DNA of 64,000 nt from assembly GCA_037039685.1 (NCBI GenBank), contig JAWNGF010000012.1, positions 1,302,001 through 1,366,000 of the forward strand, written 5' to 3'. How positions within the stretch are numbered: position 1 is the first letter of the stretch; every line of letters starts with the position of its first letter. Of the stretch, positions 24,203-35,354 are shown one piece after another. The DNA is from Ceratobasidium sp. AG-K. Lineage: Eukaryota > Basidiomycota > Agaricomycetes > Cantharellales > Ceratobasidiaceae. The notes below the pieces were generated by a model, which worked only from the letters and a program-made list of their open reading frames with translations, made no database searches and was not told where the DNA came from. Position numbers and translations under genes: made by a program.

Positions 24203-26587
24203 ACGACAATTAGGCTTCTCAGAACGGGATTATGGGTCAGGGAGCAGAAAAAGGTCGACTACTCGAGCAAGCACAATAATAACTAAGGAGCAATTACAAA
24301 GAGGATCACAAGTAAAATATAAGAGCCACCCAAGAGCAAGTACAAGGCCAAACCAGAAAAGGCTACAAGGAGGAGTGGGAGGGGAATATGCGGCCAGCCA
24401 GGAGTAAGTATCGATTAGGTCAGAAGATGGAGCCACGATCAGCCGGCCGGCTAGTCAACCAGTCTGCTAGTAACGCACTTGGCAGATGCAAAGCCGGTTA
24501 GGAATCAATTAAGCGCACAAGAGGGATCAAGAGGGAAGCGTCGGCCCGACCAAGAGCCGAGCGCTGAGCCAATTAAGAAGGATACACCGAGCCAACCAAG
24601 AGGCAGGAAACCAAGCGACCAAGATGCAAGCAGCCAGCCAGTCTGAAGGTGACTAGAACGTCGATCCACGGCGAGAAGAAACAGGTGGGTGGGAGATTCC
24701 TAGTAGACATGCGACGCTGTAGTTTGAGTATTTATCTCCGTAAGCTGATCCAAATTGCCCATCCAATCTCTTCATCCAGTAACACTCCGGTGAACAGCCT
24801 GGCTCATCCAAGGCACACTATCCCAGCTTCCCCTTGATGATGTTTCGTTTCACATGCGATAACGAGCACTATTGCAAATTGATGCACAGATCTATCCCAA
24901 CTTGGGGATGGATAGAATAACCCGACTTCAGTCAGTCCTCAACCGCGTTTCGGCACCGGGTTGGTCCTGCCATCAGTGAAATGGGCTCTCTCCAGCCGAA
25001 TACAATTAGACTGGTGCTGCCAGCTCAAGGACTTTACGGCTCGGGCAGGCCACAGTTCAGAACCGGACAATGATTAGCTTATCAATGTAAGACATATACG
25101 GCAATTATCACACAGGCACATAAAACAGAACTTCAAACTGCGCTCGAGTAATTGCCCAATTGTGCAGCGCAAAATCCGCCAGCTGAAAACTGAAGATCCA
25201 ATGGCGCGGGGATCGCAACATGTCGACCGTCCGCAATTGCCACGACATTCTCGTTGTCTTGCAATGAAGGTGACCCGTGTCATGGACCGGCGGCCATCCT
25301 TGCGCTGAAAGTTCTCGGGGTAGCCCAATGTTGCTGATAATTGATCGCCATCCTTCCACTAGAGGATGCACGTTCCGCGTCAATAGAAGCAGCCAAATAT
25401 TTTAATAACGAACTAAGTATATATGTAAACCTTTCGAATAAGCAGAAAGTGCCTGGAATAGTGAGCTCATCGAGGGCTGTATGGGCAAGCAGAGAGCCCT
25501 TGTTCTTCTTGTATGACCAATATCTCACAAGTCTACCCGCCCTGCCAATCACTGCTATAGTCACAACTGGTGATTGGAGGTAACCCGAGGTTGTAGTTGA
25601 AACCGACCGGTGACGGCTGGGGCAGCGCCACGATCGTGTAGCATATACATCCGAGGGCGCTATTTTTTGAGCACTAATGAGATATAGTCCAGATAAAAAG
25701 CAGTATAATCCAGGCGTACTTTTGCAGCCTGAACCCTCAGATGTAGGTCTCGAGTAGGCCGCTGCTGAAACCCGGTCGGACCTGGAAATGTGATATAACT
25801 GGGACTTGAGTAAGTTTGATTTGCGCCGGTGATTATTGTGGTCAATAGCATGACGAGAGCCAAATCGAAAGAACCTCCCAATACACTTGATGGGGGTCAC
25901 TAGCGTTATTCACATCGACCTTGAGTGGAATAGATTCATCTAGGACCTCAGCTAAGCCCAACCGCGGGCTCTAAGTGGCACCTCCCAACAAAATTCAAGT
26001 TATGGTCTGGTTACAACGACACTACTAATGCGAGCGCGCACCTAGAACGACCGAACCCCTGCATAGTAAGTGAGATTTTTACCTCGTGCGACGCCGCACT
26101 CATGGGTTAGATCGCAGTTTTTCGAAGGTCAGTTGACCGGACCAAATTTATGAAAACTCGATTAACCTACATCCATGGTAAGCTCTAGGCTCGACAGGTG
26201 CTATACGCCCGACTTGCCTGGGAGCGTGTTGCTACTAGTTCGTTCCACCCGGATAACCGAATACAAATCAACTCACACATAGGTTTGCATATAGATGGCA
26301 TGTGCATGAATGCGATGCAGCTCCAACTCTTCATCGCCGCCAATATAATCAACTCAATCGGAAAGTTATGGGCCTGAGTTTCCTGGACATGTGGGGTCGG
26401 TGACTTCTCGCACGATACGAATATGGTAAGTCTTCAGTTCTAACTCTGCGATCTAAAGCGGGAAAGTCCTAACCGACCCTTGGGAGACTAAGGAGATGGG
26501 TCAACGCAGAAATCTAAACCCGCGAATGGGACCTATAAATGCATTTCGCTCCTGACCCCAACTATTTCGGTCTGGCTCGAATCCATA
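24203..26587. other. Gene-poor spacer
   Basis: About 2.4 kb with no gene I can support. Open stretches at 25280-25900 (minus) and 25341-25583 (plus) overlap one another and show no motif. The tract 24440-24640 is purine-rich with loose GCCAACCAAG-like repetition. Confidence 0.35.
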
Positions 26588-26740
26588 AATTCTTCCCTTT
26601 CTGCTGCATTTGGAGAACTACCGGCGCACCTAGGTCGCCGAGATTCGCTTCGGCTGGGACGCCTAGAACGATAACCGGGCCGGCCTACACTGCCGCGACA
26701 AACGCAACCCCTATTCGTGCGGGAAACTCGGTGAGATGGC
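26588..26740 (+). pseudogene. Relic of a GH5 glucanase C-terminal tail
   Basis: A stretch of about 150 bases aligns with the 3' end of GH5 genes A-C. It reads PRFASAGTPRTITGP.YTAAT, where intact copies read [21 protein letters not shown], and the bases before it (TTCCCTTTCTGCTGCATTTGG) match the FPPAAL coding segment. Nothing of the catalytic domain is seen upstream. It is a separate older copy, about 1 kb before relic D, which has its own tail. Confidence 0.55.
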
Positions 26741-27703
26741 AAAGCAATATGAACCCATCGAAGGGCGCATTCATACGAGGACGCACGTCACAACTTTTTA
26801 CTACGCCGGATGGACCCTCTAAGATCAGTCATGAATGAACGAAGCGGTACGAACTGTGGTGCTTGAGCAAAGTGCTGGCGTCATACATACCGCCACTTGC
26901 ATATGATTCTATACGATTCTATAACTCGGAATAATCTTATAGTACATCTACTCACAGTAAATCGATCTGAACGTATGGGTGGATATCCAAGTGCCAAGAA
27001 GGAATAGGCTATGCTGGTTCATTCTAACCCAGCAGAAAGATGCAATGCTGATGCCCAATAATCCCAGCTCCTATGCGTAGTAATTCGGGGCCCACATGGA
27101 GGCAGCCCGAGCTTACCCCCGAGAATATGATCATACTGCTTAGTCTCTGCACAGATCAATGATATGGCCTCGCGACGCAATGGAGAATGGGATCCTCGTC
27201 CTTATCGCCTAAAGATTCAAACCAAAAGAGGCTAGGTATTACCAAATACCCGAATCCCCCACCAGCCTGAATATAGCCCTGTTTGGCAGCAGTGACTTCG
27301 AAGTGGGGGGGGGGGGGGGTATTCGACTCGCACGTGCATTCACGTTAGCCTCGTTGTATGCATGCCGATTATCGATTATCATTTAACCTGGCTCCCGGAC
27401 AGACGGTATTTTAAACCAGCCACCACCTAAAGATGAACCATCTGACAGGAGCCGAGTGTACAGTACGAGACGGTTCATGAAGATCAGGCGGATAGATCCG
27501 CTTTTTCCGGGGCGCAGGTTACCAAAAGGGGAGGGGGAATCATTTCAATGTACTTGTTTATGCGCCAGTGGTCCAACAAGTTTTGGAAGTAGATAAGCAC
27601 ACTGTTGATACAAAGTGCTTTACGCCGCTGCCATAGCTTCTTTCACATAATGAAGTACGTTACCCGTCTACGATGCATGTACCACATACTGACTAGCCGA
27701 CAG
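26741..27703. other. Spacer between two GH5 relics
   Basis: No gene is seen. It holds a run of 15 G at 27305-27319. The 5' half of relic D (anchor and first three exons) should lie here if the copy had been complete, but it is absent. Confidence 0.45.
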
Positions 27704-28710
27704 CTACTTCCTGAAGGCTATCGAGTGGGCACGCAAGTACGGCTTACGCATTAATGTCGACCTCCACACCATTCTCGGCTCCCAAAACGGCTACAATCAC
27801 TCCGGAAACCTCGACACCGCAACCGGATGCACGGCGTGATGGGTATCGCCAACGGCCAGCACGCACTGAACATCATGCGCAGCATCGCTGAGTTCATCTC
27901 CCGGGACGAGATTAAGGATGTGGCCCCGATGTTCGGCGTCCTCAACGAGCCCCCCACTCGGACTATCGGAACCGATGCTGCCACTAGATTGTGCGTAGAA
28001 TTTCACTTTGGGTCGTGCGGTGCTAACGTACTCGACAACTATCTCGAGATGCACCACATGATCCGTAACCTCACTGGGCCCGGAAAGGGACCATTTATCT
28101 CTATCCACGACGGCTTTGATAGTCGTGCAATGGAAAAAATTTACCTGGCTCGGACCGTATTGCCATGGATTAGTCTCCCCGCATGCATAGACACGCATGT
28201 ATTAACCCCCTATAGACTCGCACGTCCACTTTGCCTTTGATGAACAACGTAACGATGCTCCTTTGGGCTGAGCAGGTTCAGGCTCCATGCACGCGCTGGG
28301 GCGGTCATTTTAATACCACTCTCGACAACTGGGGCTTCGTGACCGCCGGCGAGTGGAGACTTGGATTCAACGGTTGCGCGTACTACCTCAATGGCACCGA
28401 GCGCGGATACCGTTACGACGGAACGCTACCTTCTTATGGCGGTCCTCGCATTGGCCCCTGCGACCCCTGGTTGGACTCGACTGACTGGACTACTGAAACC
28501 AAGGCCAACCTGAAGAGCTTGACATTGTCTAGCATGGATGCAATGCAGGTTTGTACTTTGTTTGCCCTGTCGCAAACCGGAATTAATTCCAATTTTAGAA
28601 CTATATTATTCTGCACATGGCGAGCTGGCGAGTCTTCTCGCACTGGCAAAGTAAACTCCCCGCTCTGGTCATACAAGCTCGGTCTCCAGAACGGATAGAT
28701 GCCGACTGAG

Positions 28711-28966
28711 TGTAACGGCACGCGTAATGTAACGATTAGCTAACCTGTATGCGCGCGAGCGCAGCAGGCGCCGCGCGTGATCGTCTCGCTCGTGTATGTG
28801 CATGTATGGACCCGGGTGCCTTTATAGGCCCCGGTCTCTCGTTTCTGCCCCCTCTGTCTTCGAATACTACCACGAATAAACTGTGTTACGGATTGTCTAT
28901 TGTCCCACGGCGACTACGTCGCCGCTTTAGTCTATCTACATAGTCTTCGAGGTCGGAGACCTTACA
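28711..28966. mobile_element. Solo LTR inserted in GH5 relic D
   Basis: A 256-bp insert starts TGTAACGGC and ends GACCTTACA, so it has the TG..CA ends and short inverted termini (TGTAA/TTACA) of an LTR. It is flanked by CTGAG (28706-28710) and CTGAC (28967-28971), a five-base target duplication with one change. Inside are a TTTATAGG TATA-like box (about 28821-28828) and AATAAA (28875-28880) in the right order for an LTR read on plus. It splits the MPTDPR codons of copy D, where intact paralogues are contiguous. No internal retrotransposon sequence remains, which fits LTR-LTR recombination. Confidence 0.75.
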
Positions 28967-29226
28967 CTGACCCCCGCGAGGCCACCGGCCAATGCGGCAA
29001 CTCAAACCCACGCACAGGCACACACAACTATACCCCGGCGACTCCGACGACCATCTCTGACACGGTTAGGGCAGCCCATCCTTTCCCCCCTGCTGCCTTG
29101 GCGGACCAGGCCAACGCCGCTGCGTTGCCGAGGTACACTCCAACTGAAACGCCAAGGATTATGCCAGCCGCGGATTATGCAGACGCGACAGCCGCTGCCC
29201 CAACATCCACGACCAACTCGGCTGGG

Positions 29227-29313
29227 CTCAGCGCAAACCGCAGTGCTAATTGAGGCTCGTAAGGGCTCGTTTACGCAAACGAGCCCTTACTTGCACGTGC
29301 GGTTTTCGCTGAG
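29227..29313. mobile_element. 87-bp hairpin (MITE-like) insertion in GH5 relic D
   Basis: The insert begins CTCAGCGCAAACCGCA and ends TGCGGTTTTCGCTGAG, forming near-perfect 16-bp terminal inverted repeats. Its centre is a perfect palindrome: GTAAGGGCTCGTTT, ACGC, AAACGAGCCCTTAC. The whole element can fold into one long stem. It lies where gene C reads NSAGW|RDYV without interruption. Only a two- or three-base GG(G) repeat is seen at the borders. Too small to code for anything. Confidence 0.7.
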
Positions 29314-29408
29314 GGTGGCGCGACTATGTGCCCATCCAGGGATGCACATACCCTGATCAATGGGACGCTGTGAGCGTTACTGTGCCCACTCAATGCACGG
29401 GGACCTAG

Positions 29409-30136
29409 GTTTATTATTTGATATTTTGATTCACAATTGAACTTATTTAATGACTTTTATTACGACTTTTATTACGCTGCACGGACAATTTGGATTAGAC
29501 GATGGACATGTGGGGATGAGAATGAGCATGATGTGCACATTGGCTTGACTTTTCTTCCCGATGATTTCTGCAATTTTTTGTATATTCTGGAACTACAAAT
29601 ATTGTCATATAGTGTGATAGATGGATTCAAACATTCAAGCAATCCAGCCAGACCCGACGCCGAATAGAGTGAACCTTTTTGCACGAATGCGAGCCTTGTG
29701 CCTAGCCACTTATCTTCCCGCATGAACGAAACATTAATGGCGATTCATTTTGTGCATACACACAGAGGATCAGTGCCAAGCGTCAAAAATGATGGTGGCG
29801 AGATGGCGGACGAAATAAGAAGGTCCGCTCGGGACACTGGCATCAAAACACAATGTCACGCAGTCGATTTACAAGCGCACCCTACAACTTTTCTAGCTAT
29901 AGCTCTCCGAATGTTTTGGATATGTAATAATGATCAGAAATAACTACAGCTCGCAGTTCCAAGTAAACTCATCGAACCAAGCTTTAAGTGTGGATAGATA
30001 ATATTTGGTGAGCCTAGCCTGTGATGAGGCCACAGCGCCAAGAGTGCCGTGGCGGGCAATATACCGTACACTCAACAAAATCCAAGAACCAGACCGGCTA
30101 TGAATCCGACCCCCTACTCTCAGACGTATCCAGAAC
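29409..30136. other. 3' flank of relic D and spacer
   Basis: No gene is seen. The first 150 bases are T-rich and loosely resemble the 3' flank of GH5 gene C, so the duplication unit probably included the 3' UTR. Confidence 0.4.
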
Positions 30137-31375
30137 CTAGGGCTTGGGATATGGCTTTGTCGCGTATACGCCATACCATTTGAGCACGGGACAATTATTC
30201 GGGTCCTTTGCCTCGTTGATCATATCCTCAGCAAGGTTATTGGCCTCTTCTGCGGGCAATCCAGCGTCGCACATCATCCCAACAGCGTCCCGCGCGCATA
30301 CCGCGTGGAAATAGCAGATCCACGGTATGATTTCAGGGGACAGGTGAGTCGCGCAAGGATAACCCGGGTGAGGGTTGAGGTAGACTGTCCTAATTTTGGG
30401 ATAGATCTTCTCGAACCCCTTTGGGTCCTTGTGATCGGACCACAGATCGGAATCGGGGGCCAACCACTGATGGACCTTGGCGCACGCCCCCGCATCGGCG
30501 CCATATTTTGTGAGCGCAGTGTTCATCAAGTCAAAGACCCGACACCCAGCCGGATTGGTCGCCCTGGCGGGTACGTCGATGTTATCGCTATTCCAGAGGC
30601 CCAGGCCGAATTCACGTATATGGATGAGGCCGCCGTGTCGCAGCACGCGGTGAGCTTCGCGCAAGAGCGCCGGGTAATCCTTGACCTGTGCGTCGAGGGT
30701 AAGTTGAAACGCCTTTTAACAGATTTGCCACCGACCAACTCCACACCGCCGTTTATGAATACCATATCTTGAGAATTGTCCTCGAGCATAATACCATCCT
30801 CGGTAACGTCGTACACTTCAAATACAATGTTGTTCCGTGGCGCGTGTGCAGCAGTTGGGGCAATGTCCAAGCTCCGAAAATGAATGTGTGGAAACTCGAT
30901 CGCCATCTCCTGGATCCTGCAGCACATTACAATTTAAGCCCGGAGGTACCAAGTCGACATACCAAGTCCCGCTTCGAGTGCCGACTTCCAGAACCAGAAA
31001 TTCTTCGCCCTGGGCAACTCTGGAAAAGATCTCCCGGACTGGGCCAAGGTAATTGCCGCCAAACGTGTACTTTTCAACGACGTGCCGCAGAATATCCCGC
31101 CGGGTGTTGTCCGACGGCATCCAACGAGGCACATTTTCGCTCGCGGGCTGTTGTCTCCCATGGTGAGTGACGAAAAAGTCTAATTATTCAAAGTCAGCCG
31201 CGATCGATCATGAAAACCGGCACTCGCCTCCAAGTTCGTCCGACTGGATCGTCACCCCGGACATTGCTGACTCGCTCTCGGTCGTGATTTCGGACACAGA
31301 CTCGGCCTGATAGGAGGGAGTCACGTCATAGACGTGCCCTTCGGTGTCTTGATCGTAGCGGGGCTGGACGGACAT
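30137..31375 (-). CDS. Class I SAM-dependent methyltransferase
   Basis: Four exons on minus: 31375-31224, 31154-30963, 30916-30736 and 30685-30137. Phases match throughout, giving about 357 residues. Seen: an acidic N-terminal tail (SEITTESESAMSG), then motif I VLEVGTRSGTW (SAM-binding loop), FRSLDIAP (the acidic residue after strand 2), a DMVFINGG motif, and LLREAHRVLRHGGLIHIREFG (post-motif helix and strand). It ends KWYGVYATKPYPKP. This is the Methyltransf_25-like layout found in many fungal O- or N-methyltransferases of secondary metabolism and in LaeA-like proteins. The substrate cannot be read from the sequence. Motif I has Arg in the GTxSG loop where Gly is usual. No biosynthetic core gene is nearby, so it does not sit in an obvious metabolite cluster. 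Confidence 0.8.
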
Positions 31376-33039
31376 GATTGGCGTCGAAGTCTCGGTAGGA
31401 TGACGGGGTATCAACAAACAGGGTCTGTCCACCAGGCAAGCGCCGTGCCAACACACAAAGGCTTCAGGCACCGACCGGGCATGACCGCTATATTTGGCAT
31501 CCCTCGAGCTACAAACTCGAACCCGATTAGTTGACATACGTGCATCAACAAAATTCCCAGTAATTGATCCCTGCAACGTTGAGTCACTTTTGTTACGTGC
31601 AGGAAACCACAAAGTCCGCTCGGCCCGATCGCCGGAAAATATTTCATCCAAGGTGCGTCTCTTCAACTAATGACATGAAATCACAGGAGCGCACAAAGTT
31701 CACCAATCAAGAAGCAAAGAAGGAATGAACATTACAGCCTTCTAATTGAGAGGGGCCCAGAATAACCCCACGTCTATGATATCATCGATGCTCGAAGGGC
31801 GTCATTTCAAAGGCTAAAATCACGAGTGGCGAATCGATCCAATCGACTGCGCGCCACACCAAACTCCGATAAGAAAAGGTGCGTGATAGACTGTGTGTAA
31901 GACCCACGAACGTTCATTCGTCGATATGTCCGCAATCGGATAGCAAGGAACTCAACCGGACATGTTACTTGAACTCACCGATTTAGGGCCTCATTCCACG
32001 CATCCCGGCTAGTCTTCTTGCAAGTGACGCAATCGAAAATCAGAGGTTATATTGTTGTGACGAAGATTTGGACCAGTTCCTGCACGGTCACATTTCGACA
32101 GCTTTGAGCGATTTTGCAGCAGTAAATTTAGATTCAGTTTAACCGTCACTGAGAACCCCGAAAACAACGATTCTGACGTTCTACTCGTCATAGCTACCGT
32201 GCGGTGCGTATACAACCTGTGACCACCCTGCGACCGTCACAGTCGAACGACCGAGGCACCCGAATCGGAACCTGATATCAACGGTCGCGCGAGCGGCTAT
32301 CCTAGGCGTCGGTTAGAAACACCAAGCGCCGCTAAGACGAAAACGCACCGATCCGCCCGCTTTTCAAACGTGCGCCTACTCGAAACCCATCCCACGCCGA
32401 GAGGTAGTATAGCACAACCCCCGTTGCAATTCGTTCCAAGGTGAAGAACCAAAGTCCAACTGTTGATTTTGGTGTTTAGAACTCAATCCATTCATTCATT
32501 TGATCGACCGAACTGGACTCGGAACGACATGGATACCATCAGTGAGTCAGCGCTCTGGCCCCAAATGGATTGTTCCCCATCGCCAAGGCGCACGAAAAGA
32601 CCGCATGACGACCATTCATCGCGGCCAGAACGCCCGGTTATCTAGCCTAAACTGGCTTTGAATAGGCAAAGAACAATGGCGAGAGTTTTGTTGGTGTTGG
32701 TGGTAGCCAAGTCCCCTATCAGATCGGCCGAATGTATGCGCGGCCATTCACCTCAACTCTGGAAAAAAAGATCCCGCAATTGAGGGATGGAACCTCATGC
32801 CAAACGAACAGGCAAGCTCACTCGAAAAGGTACAAACGAATGGCATATATTAGATTTGATTCGCTACCACAGCCACAACAATGTCCAACAACAAAAGAGC
32901 GATACGATACACTCAACCCAAGAAAAAAAGAGAAAAAAGTCACTTCAAAAGTCTGATATGAAAGTCACGTTCAGATGGATGAGAATGAAGGGAGTCCTCT
33001 AACAGGCACTCAAACCTCTAACAAAGCGTGTTTGGATCC
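31376..33039. other. Gene-poor spacer
   Basis: I see no supportable gene. Bases near 33000-33039 are the 3' flank of GH5 gene E, which lies on minus. Confidence 0.4.
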
Positions 33040-35354
33040 TTAAAGCTTCGACTCTTGAACCCACCGCCTCTTGTCCGCCGCACCACCCGCCGCACACGCC
33101 GGCAGGGCCTTGCCAACCGCATCCCAAGGATCGGGGTACGCGCAATTCGCAACGGGGGCATAGTCGTTGGCCCAAGTACCAGATTGGGTGGTCGGGACGG
33201 TGAAGCCCTTGAACTCGGGAGTGGGCATCACGACGGCGGGTCCGGTCTCGGGGTAGCGCGCAAAGCCGTTGGGCGCGTCGTTGAGGGTGGCAGGAGGGAA
33301 GGGGTGGGCGGTCCTGTAAGCGGCGGTGATCGAGTTCTGGGCGTTCGGAGTGAACTCGTTCCGGCGAGGGTTGGGGTTGCCGCAAACGCCGACGGCCTGG
33401 CGGGGATCGGTGGGCATATAACCACGTTCAAGACCGAGCTTGTACGACCACAACGGGGAGTTGACTTGGCCCGTGTTGAGCGAGGCACCGATACGCCAGG
33501 TCCAGAAGAAGTAGTTCTGCATGGCGTCCATGGATGCGAGGGCGAGCTGCTTGAGGTTCTCCTTGGTTTCGTCGGACCAGTTGGCAGAGTCGAGCCATTC
33601 GGCGCAGGAGCCAATGCGAGGGCCGGTGTAGGTTGGGAGGGTGCCATCGTACCTGTAGCCAGAGCTGGCGCCGTTGAGGAAGTAACTGGAAGGAATGTTA
33701 GTGTTGAACTTTGAATGCAAGGTGATGGGACTTACGCGCAATCGTTGAAGCCGAGGGAAAACTCTCCAGCAGTGACCAAGCGACCTGCGTCGATGGTAGT
33801 GTTGAAGCGGTCGGCCCACTGGGTGCAGGGGAGCTGTGTCTGGCGGGCAAGAGGAGCGGGGTTGAGAGGGTTGGCGAAGGAGAAGTACAAGTGGGAGGCT
33901 GCAGAGCGGCGTTAGTTTGGATAATTCATCGACGAAAAGGACAGACTTACAGATGGCAAGACGGTCGGCACCGGGCATGAAGCCAGCAGCGGTGTGGGTG
34001 GCAAAGTCGAAACCGTCGTGGAGAGTGATCCAAGGACCCTTGCCAGCACCAGTGAGCTCGCGCATCATGTCGTGCATTTCGAGATAGCTGCAAGAACATC
34101 AGTAGCAGCTCAACAGGAATACTAGAAGTACTCACAAGCTAGTAAGCTGCTCCATGCCAATCTGGGGCGACATCGGCTCGTTCATGACACCAAACATCTG
34201 GACAACATCCTTGTACTCGTCGCGAGAGACAAACTCGGTGACAGAGCGGATAACGTTGAGGGCACGCTGAGCATTTGCGATACCCATGGGTCCACGCATA
34301 AAGTTGATGTTCTGACGCTTGCCCGAGTGGTCAAATCCGTTTTGCGAGCCAGGGATAGTGTGCAAGTCAATCTGGATGCGGAGACCGTACTTGCGCGACC
34401 ACTCGATCGCCTTGAGGAAGTACTTCCACGCAACACGCTCGAGGAAGGGCTCTTCCGGAAGCTTCTCGACGGCCCAGAAGGGGATGGGGACACGAACCCA
34501 GTTGAGACCGGCCGCGGCGATTTGGGCGAAATCTTCCTCGGTGATGAATGTCGCATAGTGCTCTTCCATGACCTTGGCGAGTCCACCGGACGAGGCATTG
34601 GCGGCGATGGCTTCGCAGAGGGTCCACTCGTCGACGGCTTGGGGCTGGTAAGGCTCGTACATGGCCGGGGAGATGAATGGTTCGAGAACGAGCCAGCCTC
34701 CGAGGTTGACCCTGCCAAGAGTTAATATGGGTAAACAATCAGAAGACGGTGGACTCACCCTCGGATCTGGTCAACGCCGTAGCGCCAGGGCTCGTTGAGG
34801 GCGGGGGACCAGGACTGAGCACGAGCAGAGTTGTTGAAGGGGTTGGCAGGATCGAATACCCAGTAGCCGCCGAACTTGTTGACATAGGTGAAGGTGGTGC
34901 CGTCCTCCTTGGTAATGGTCGAGCCGTCGGTGCCTAGGGCCAGTTAGCCCAAGTTCGACACTAGTCGTGGGGACTCACCAGTAGTAACTACAGTGTTAGT
35001 AGGGGGAGTGTTCCCGTTGGTAGGGGTGGGCGAGGCAGGTGCAGTAGACTCGGGTCCAGACACCGCACTCGAAGAGACATTGTCCTTTTTGATGACCTTG
35101 AAATAAACGGGAACCACAACCGCGACCGCAATCACCGCCAACGCAGCGAGTCCGACCGCAATCCATACAATCGGGCGCTTCTTCCGCTCGCTCTTCTCGT
35201 TGAGGACCGGGGCGGGGAGAGAGACGTGCGAGCCAGAGCCGGGGAGCTTGACCGACGGATCGGCGCTGACCGACGTGGCGATCGAGTCGCGGTTGCTCTC
35301 GAGCCGGATGGGCTTGGGCGGAGCGAGTGCGGGCGACTCGGGGCGGGACGACAT
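33040..35354 (-). CDS. GH5_9-type exo-beta-1,3-glucanase, membrane-anchored (gene E)
   Basis: Six exons on minus: 35354-34979, 34933-34759, 34711-34136, 34087-33951, 33898-33736 and 33685-33040. All phases agree, giving about 690 residues. It keeps the N-terminal tail ([16 protein letters not shown], as in A and B), a membrane segment at about residues 62-83, [22 protein letters not shown], acid/base GVMNEP and nucleophile TAGEFSLGFNDC (Phe replaces the Trp after the catalytic Glu). The loop after YEPYQP is eight residues shorter than in A-C. Introns differ: those after AWK and after DAMQ are absent, and a new one splits FNDCA|YFLNG. It lies opposite in direction to the A-C array and is the most divergent intact copy. 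Role inferred as cell-surface glucan trimming. Confidence 0.9.

Larger units (their letters stand above)
27704..29408 (+). pseudogene. GH5_9 exo-beta-1,3-glucanase relic (copy D), C subtype
   Basis: The copy starts at the exon-4 equivalent ([17 protein letters not shown]) and runs to the normal C-terminus, so the membrane anchor and first three exons are missing. Lesions: a one-base loss near 27821-27826, a lost AG acceptor before exon 5 (ACAAC at about 28036-28040), a one-base loss near 28140, an extra G near 28265, a one-base gain near 28602, and TGG to TAG at 28696-28698. A solo LTR interrupts it at 28711-28966 and a hairpin element at 29227-29313. Catalytic motifs survive (VLNEPPTRT and TAGEWRLGF), but GFNDC has become GFNGC. 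The signatures NTTLDNWGF and TERGYRYDG group it with gene C. The degree of decay implies it has been non-functional for a long time. Confidence 0.9.

Noticed and set aside
24440..24640. Possible tandem repeat of GCCAACCAAG-like units
   Set aside because: Spacing and sequence are too irregular to call an array.
25280..25900. Overlapping open frames on both strands
   Set aside because: No splice-consistent model and no recognisable domain on either strand.
27305..27319. Run of 15 G
   Set aside because: A simple homopolymer, possibly an assembly or sequencing artefact; no function can be claimed.
33028..33714. Plus-strand open frame of 228 codons
   Set aside because: Antisense to the last exon of GH5 gene E and rich in Gly/Arg/Val, as expected for a shadow.
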